Assembly: GCA_038030265.1 (NCBI GenBank)
Contig: CM075939.1
Span: 24,161,253-24,225,252 of the forward strand
Direction of reading: 5' to 3'
DNA: 64,000 nucleotides
Source: Corythucha ciliata
Lineage: Eukaryota; Arthropoda; Insecta; Hemiptera; Tingidae
The translations under genes were made by a program, and so were the position numbers. Below the pieces are notes generated by a model. The model was not told the DNA's origin, ran no database searches, and saw nothing but the letters and a program-made list of their open reading frames with translations. Within the stretch, counting starts at the first letter, position 1; each line of letters opens with the position of its first letter. Shown piece by piece: positions 59,561 to 64,000 of this stretch.

Positions 59561-60770
59561 TCATGACATTTTTGCTACGTATCATTGATTTCATCGGCGA
59601 AGACATGAGCAACGCGTTCAAGCAGGGCGATACAGTGTTAAGTGCGGGTCACATCGTGTTTTGCTTGGAAGCGTGAACAGAACGACCGAGAAAAACGATA
59701 TATTCGGAATTCGCCTACAGACTATTCAGACTAGAGGTCAACGTTACTGTAGACAACGAGAAGATCGTGGACGCAAACTGCTCTTGTACAGCTGACAACT
59801 CTGCAAAATGCTGCACATCATCGCTGATGTCTTCCTGCCCACTTCCTCTCATTCAATTCCCCCATTGAGGGTAATTTTGAACACTATGCGTCAATTAGGC
59901 TCACAATCAGAAGCTTCTCTCCTACACGCCAAGGAAACGGTGGCCCATGCACGAAGATCCTATGCTTTTTCTTCGCCTCCACGTCAGAAGGGACACCACT
60001 TAGGGAATTTGTCAATGAAAAGGTGGCACTTGATTCTGAAAGCGTGATTGACATTTTCCTGAACACGCTGGGTCAAACAAGTAAGTCATTTTTGTTTGCT
60101 TCCTAGTTTCTTGCTGGTTTTGGGACCTGAATGAACGAAGGAGGCTGTCGGACCACAGCATCGAGGGCTTACGAACTTCTGACATACTCGCGGAACAGTG
60201 GTACTGACTGGGAACTGGGACGTTAAATTCAAGAACTTGTACCGGTCCTCTTTCGCTGGTAACAACGCAACAAGACAAACATGGCCGAGAAACTGAATCG
60301 GTGGCTCAAAGGTGGTATGTGAAACCACTTTCCAAACCCTGTGCAAATCATGGGTTTCCTAATTTATTCCCGGGCCCCTTTGTTCGGGTGCAGCCACGAC
60401 GGTGTTGTGAATAACGGTACCTTACTGAAGATCAAGTGTCCGTTCTCTAGCCTGAAATGCACTTTGCGTTATTTCGTAAAAACTGTGATTTTTTAACCGT
60501 GAGTGAAAGTTGGGAGGTAAACCTAAGGCACAGGGACAAATACTGTGGCAAAATTCAGTTCGAACTAGCACTTCTGTGTACGCACAGATTTACGGCACAC
60601 TGTGGGACGCAGCAGAAAAAGTGGGCGTACCTCAGCATGATCTGCAATTAAATTTATTAAAAACGTCGCACCTAGAAATCAATTACAATAATCTCGAGGG
60701 CTTGCGGTCCTTAACAGTTGGCTTAAAAAAAAACGCTTTCCAAAGGAATAAAAACCTGTGCTGGTAAAAT
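59561..60770 (+). pseudogene. Broken SWIM zinc-finger / YqaJ-type nuclease gene of a mobile element
   Basis: MTFLLRIIDFIGEDMSNAFK at 59561; then SAGHIVFCLEA, a stop, and EFAYRLFRLEVNVTVDNEKI leading to CSCTADNSAKC and, after a one-base shift, HIIAD: the CxC...CxH of a SWIM finger (about 59777-59820). Further on, in changing frames, are TASRAYELLTYSRN (60154), a GNNATR segment (near 60260), APLFGCSHDGVVNNGTLLKI and KCPFS (60377-60450), which match the YqaJ/lambda-exonuclease fold pattern G-S-P-D-G ... L-x-I-K-C-P, with His in place of Pro. Stops and shifts throughout show it is inactive. Such SWIM-YqaJ proteins occur as transposon-associated families in invertebrates; which superfamily cannot be told. 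Confidence 0.75.
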
Positions 60771-60779
60771 ATCAATTCC

Positions 60780-61728
60780 AGGAACTTTTTAGAACGACGA
60801 GGATTTCATTTTCCAGAATAAACCCAGGGACGCACTGGTGCAAGTGTGTAAGCTTTCATTTGGATGGGAAATGACAAAACACTTACCAAAAATTAAAGCG
60901 TAAATTAAGTTATAAAAAATGGGGTCACTGATGACAATCAAGACGGTAACTTTATCAACCGAGATAATTATGGGCTAGCACCTCACCTATAGTATATGCA
61001 CACGTTACGTATTTATTGACTACCGTAATTCGTCCCATTGAATTAGTGTGTGCTAACATTCAATAATTTTTTAAATAATTAAAAAACAGTGACAAAAGGA
61101 AAATGCAACCGGTTTCCCACTTTTTAAGCCGGTTTAGAATATTAGTTTTCCTGAAAGTAGAGGGGGGCATAATTTCACCGTCATTATTACAATCTTACAA
61201 CTCCATTAGTGAGTTAATAATTGATCTATTTTCTCCAAAACTATAATTAAATAAACTAAATAAAATTACTTTAATCGTCAGCCCCGTCGATTGCTTGATG
61301 CTAACGACATCGCTTAACGCTAATTTCCATCCTCTTTCCATGTGACAAATTTGAAAAGTGCAAAGTGTGGAGTTGAAAAGTACTTTCAAAAAATAGGCCC
61401 CTGATCATGTGTGTAAAGAAAGGTACTGGCCCCGTTGTAAAACTCAAAAAATTGCTCAGCACTTGATGAGGTTTTGTTTTCAACACACATGTAAAATAAG
61501 AGGGAAGGATTAATCGCAATTAATCGTGTTGTAGTTTTACAACGGACCCATTGTTTTTGCATACCCTATGACGCGCTACCTCTCTATAGTCTGTCCACTT
61601 AGGGATGGACTCTCGCCCGCCCTTGAATTTAGTCGAATGAGCTTCCCCTTTGCTCCTTCTCCTAAATTGGTAGGCATGAACAAATCGAACTATCGAAATG
61701 AAGCCACACGTTCGAGAGTCCATCATTA
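60780..61728. other. Intronic or intergenic DNA, no gene seen
   Basis: AT-rich; no motif, element end or repeat recognised. Confidence 0.55.
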
Positions 61729-61918
61729 ACATTTTCTTGTCAAAGTATGACGCACGCAATCTCCCTGAAATCTTTCGTCGTCCTCCTAGATTCCTTTTTT
61801 AAACCATTTCAGCCTCATCACTACATGACCTGTTTCACAATAGATGAGGCGAAGCAAACGGTTCGAAATTAATAGAAGTTGTAAGTTACGAATCAGGTTT
61901 AAGTGCTCAGGTACTCAC

Positions 61919-61969
61919 TGTTAGCATCCGTATCGACGAGTTTTTTAGATTTCGGAACGTTGAGAGATC
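61919..61969 (-). CDS. Candidate upstream CAMTA microexon, copy 1
   Basis: On the minus strand a branch-like cttaac and a T-rich tract lead to gattgcag, then 51 nt, then AACA|gtgagt. Read in the phase demanded by 20566-20657 it gives SLNVPKSKKLVDTDAN plus one base; joining that base to the AT opening 20566-20657 makes Asn. Splice signals and phase are as expected, but the amino-acid sequence is not a known CAMTA motif, so assignment is inference. The exon is symmetric (length divisible by three). An identical copy lies 952 bp away. Confidence 0.5.
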
Positions 61970-62870
61970 CTGCAATCACCAAATGAAAAAAACAGTTAAG
62001 ATTCATACGACCTTCAGTGCAGTTACATTTTACACTTGATAAATATGATGTCAAGAAAAAACCCAAATATTCCCTTTGGGGAAACGGTTTCCCAAGAAAG
62101 TATTTTCCACCGAATGGGTTTTTAATTCGTTCAATTTGAATGGAACTTATCACTGCAGAAGTTAGAGAATTCATGAAGCTTTTTTTCCTCGCGCAGCCTC
62201 TTGTAACCTTATTTCCTCAACTCTGAGTGGTCAGACTTTAGTATAGTAGCCTTGCCCATTACCACCTTGTACCGTAATATACCGATATTTTCACTGAGCG
62301 AAAATAAGAAAAAAATTTTCACAGTTTGAAATCAACTCAACTTTCGCGTTGGAATATGGCGCAAAAAATTACGGCTTTCGAACTAAGTCGATTTCCATTT
62401 TTCACAATGTACTACATAAAATTAAAGTCTGAGGTACACACAAAATATGAGAAAAATTAGCCGAGCGGATCTTGTGATGTGAACTAATGAAGATTAACAT
62501 TATAGACATTAACCCTCTCCACCCATTTTAGCGTACTCACCGCCTTCCACTCTTTATACCATCCGAGACTATTTCCCCCTCGCCACAACGAAACTTTTTT
62601 TTATTCCCGTGCGCCCCACAACAGCCTTGAACCCAGATAATAGAGCTAAATAATTCAAAAAACGTCAGGAAATGAGAAATACATTTTCTTGTCAAAGTAT
62701 GACGCACGCAATCTCCCTGAAATCTTTCGTCGTCCTCCTAGATTCCTTTTTTAAACCATTTCAGCCTCATCACTACATGACCTGTTTCACAATAGATGAG
62801 GCGAAGCAAACGGTTCGAAATTAATAGAAGTTGTAAGTTACGAATCAGGTTTAAGTGCTCAGGTACTCAC

Positions 62871-62921
62871 TGTTAGCATCCGTATCGACGAGTTTTTTAG
62901 ATTTCGGAACGTTGAGAGATC
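62871..62921 (-). CDS. Candidate upstream CAMTA microexon, copy 2
   Basis: An exact duplicate of 61919-61969 with the same acceptor, donor and flanks, inside the 291-bp repeat 62681-62971. Because 51 nt is divisible by three, skipping, choosing one copy or including both would all keep the frame. The two copies would encode the same residues, so alternative use would only change copy number. Confidence 0.45.
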
Positions 62922-62971
62922 CTGCAATCACCAAATGAAAAAAACAGTTAAGATTCATACGACCTTCAGTG

Positions 62972-64000
62972 GCAGTTCTTACATTTTACAACTTGATAAA
63001 TTTATAACTCTCAGATCGTTTCCAGAACAACTGCTCAATCTGAATGATTTTCCTCTTCTCTTTCACCACAGAAACTCAGAATCCGAGCATCATTATCTTT
63101 TTCTCGGCTACTGGCTATTCGAAATGGTTTTTATTAGCAAAAAAAAACTAGCAAGACACAGCGAGAATAAGACATCGAAGAAAAAGAGAAAAATTACGGA
63201 AGAGATAGAAAGTAGCCCCTTGAAGTTAGGAGAGGGCAAGAAAGTGAATAGGGCGAGGAAGGGAGAGAACAAATATAACTTTTATTTATTGGGGATGATT
63301 TGCGTTTTTTAGCAATTTGTAATCATTTTTGCCATTTCATTAAATACGAAATGAGAGAGTGTGGGGGTTGAGAGAAGAGTTTGCAAGAAAATGAACTAAA
63401 GTTGAAATGGTCTAAGTCATTGTGTAGATACCAAAAGAAAACTGACAAGCACGGGGGGAGGGGGCTGGATTGCCCAGCATTGCCAATAATCCTGGGGTTT
63501 CATATTTTTCATTTTTTTTTTCTCATACGAAAAAAATTGAAAATATAACACTTTTTGTATGTATCGATTCATTTTTGCTCGACGAAAACAGGAGTAAAGC
63601 TCCGTTGTGATCCAAAAAAAGAAACCCCTCTTGTTTATGAGAGTGGCGTGCTTTATGCTAACTTGGAACTTAAACATTCTACATTCAATCCCAACTGCAT
63701 TAACACACTTCTTTTCATGATAGCACAGGTAGTCTTTTTTTCAAATTTTGACTGGAAAATTAATAGTGGTCTGAAAACCGAAAACAAAAACTTGTCGAAA
63801 AAAGTAATAAGTGTAGTTATTATCACTGTCTCACGCTAACGTATCTCGTGATGAGTTTTCCATCTTTGTATATTCATTATATTTTGATTCCTTACCGGAA
63901 AAAAAGTTGTTTTTTCTTAGCTAGAGGAACACCGGCAGATCCAACATTTGCATAAATAAAACGAAACGAAACAATCCCTTCCGTCATTGTTAAAAAACGC
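62972..64000. other. Intronic or intergenic DNA, no gene seen
   Basis: A 125-residue open frame (62935-63312) and a 94-residue one (63555-63839) have no recognised family. No further exon of the minus-strand gene was found, so the 5' end of the transcript probably lies beyond the window. Confidence 0.5.

Larger units (their letters stand above)
61729..62971. repeat. Pair of identical 291-bp direct repeats (61729-62019 and 62681-62971)
   Basis: No difference is seen across 291 bp. Partial similarity with small indels continues about 25 bp further (to the cttgataaat word), then the copies diverge. Each copy contains the 51-nt exon candidate, its acceptor region and about 190 bp of downstream intron. 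The 661 bp between copies shows no recognised feature. It may be a recent duplication or an assembly duplication. Confidence 0.9.

Noticed and set aside
62935..63312. 125-residue plus-strand open frame
   Set aside because: Overlaps the 291-bp repeat and antisense of the microexon acceptor; no family motif.

Overview
The window is animal DNA, most likely from an arthropod. It has spliced genes with GT-AG introns, arthropod-type transposons and long diverged tandem arrays, and it lacks dense open reading frames. The longest open frames are not the genes. The real coding content lies in short exons recognised from motifs plus splice sites. The species cannot be named from the sequence alone.

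Host gene on the minus strand: exons of a CAMTA (calmodulin-binding transcription activator) gene. In transcript order these are 20566-20657, 2397-2464, 1546-1681, 782-852, 583-721, 465-511, 217-405 and a partial exon 1-143 that runs off the window. Together they encode the CG-1 DNA-binding domain and the start of the linker. Their phases interlock except at 782-852, where one base appears to be missing. A 51-nt candidate upstream exon at 61919-61969, on the same strand and phase-compatible with 20566-20657, is present twice (identical copy at 62871-62921). If it belongs to CAMTA, almost the whole window is one gene with introns of about 18 kb and 41 kb.

Nested host gene on the plus strand: 52677-52950, two exons encoding a predicted 62-residue secreted Gly/Ser-rich peptide, with TATA box, intron and AATAAA signal, lying antisense inside the putative 41-kb intron.

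Mobile DNA fills the introns. 8.2-11.0 kb: a dead Ty3/gypsy pol, interrupted by a 501-bp and a 772-bp DNA element with recognisable target sites. 15.8-17.8 kb: three abutting inverted-repeat elements. 24.3-25.4 kb: a large inverted array. 26.5-28.5 kb: a broken hAT-type (DUF4371) gene between 123-bp direct repeats. 36.0-38.3 kb: a dead non-LTR retrotransposon. 45.6-46.1 kb: an element with doubled ends and a 9-bp target duplication. 48.8-50.8 kb: two foldback elements. 53.05-57.55 kb: a nearly perfect 2246-bp tandem duplication carrying a tRNA-Thr-like gene and two MITEs. 57.7-59.05 kb: a hAT-like element with an internal palindrome. 59.6-60.8 kb: a broken SWIM/YqaJ-nuclease element.

Diverged short-period arrays built on words such as gcgaaattg, aattgagaaaaa and gaaattgacag occupy much of 2.9-7.3, 28.5-30.5, 43.7-48.4 and 50.8-51.8 kb, in both orientations. 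Between them are stretches (about 12-14, 20.7-23.9, 31-35, 40.4-43.6 and 60.8-64 kb) where only simple sequence and polypyrimidine-rich DNA is seen.
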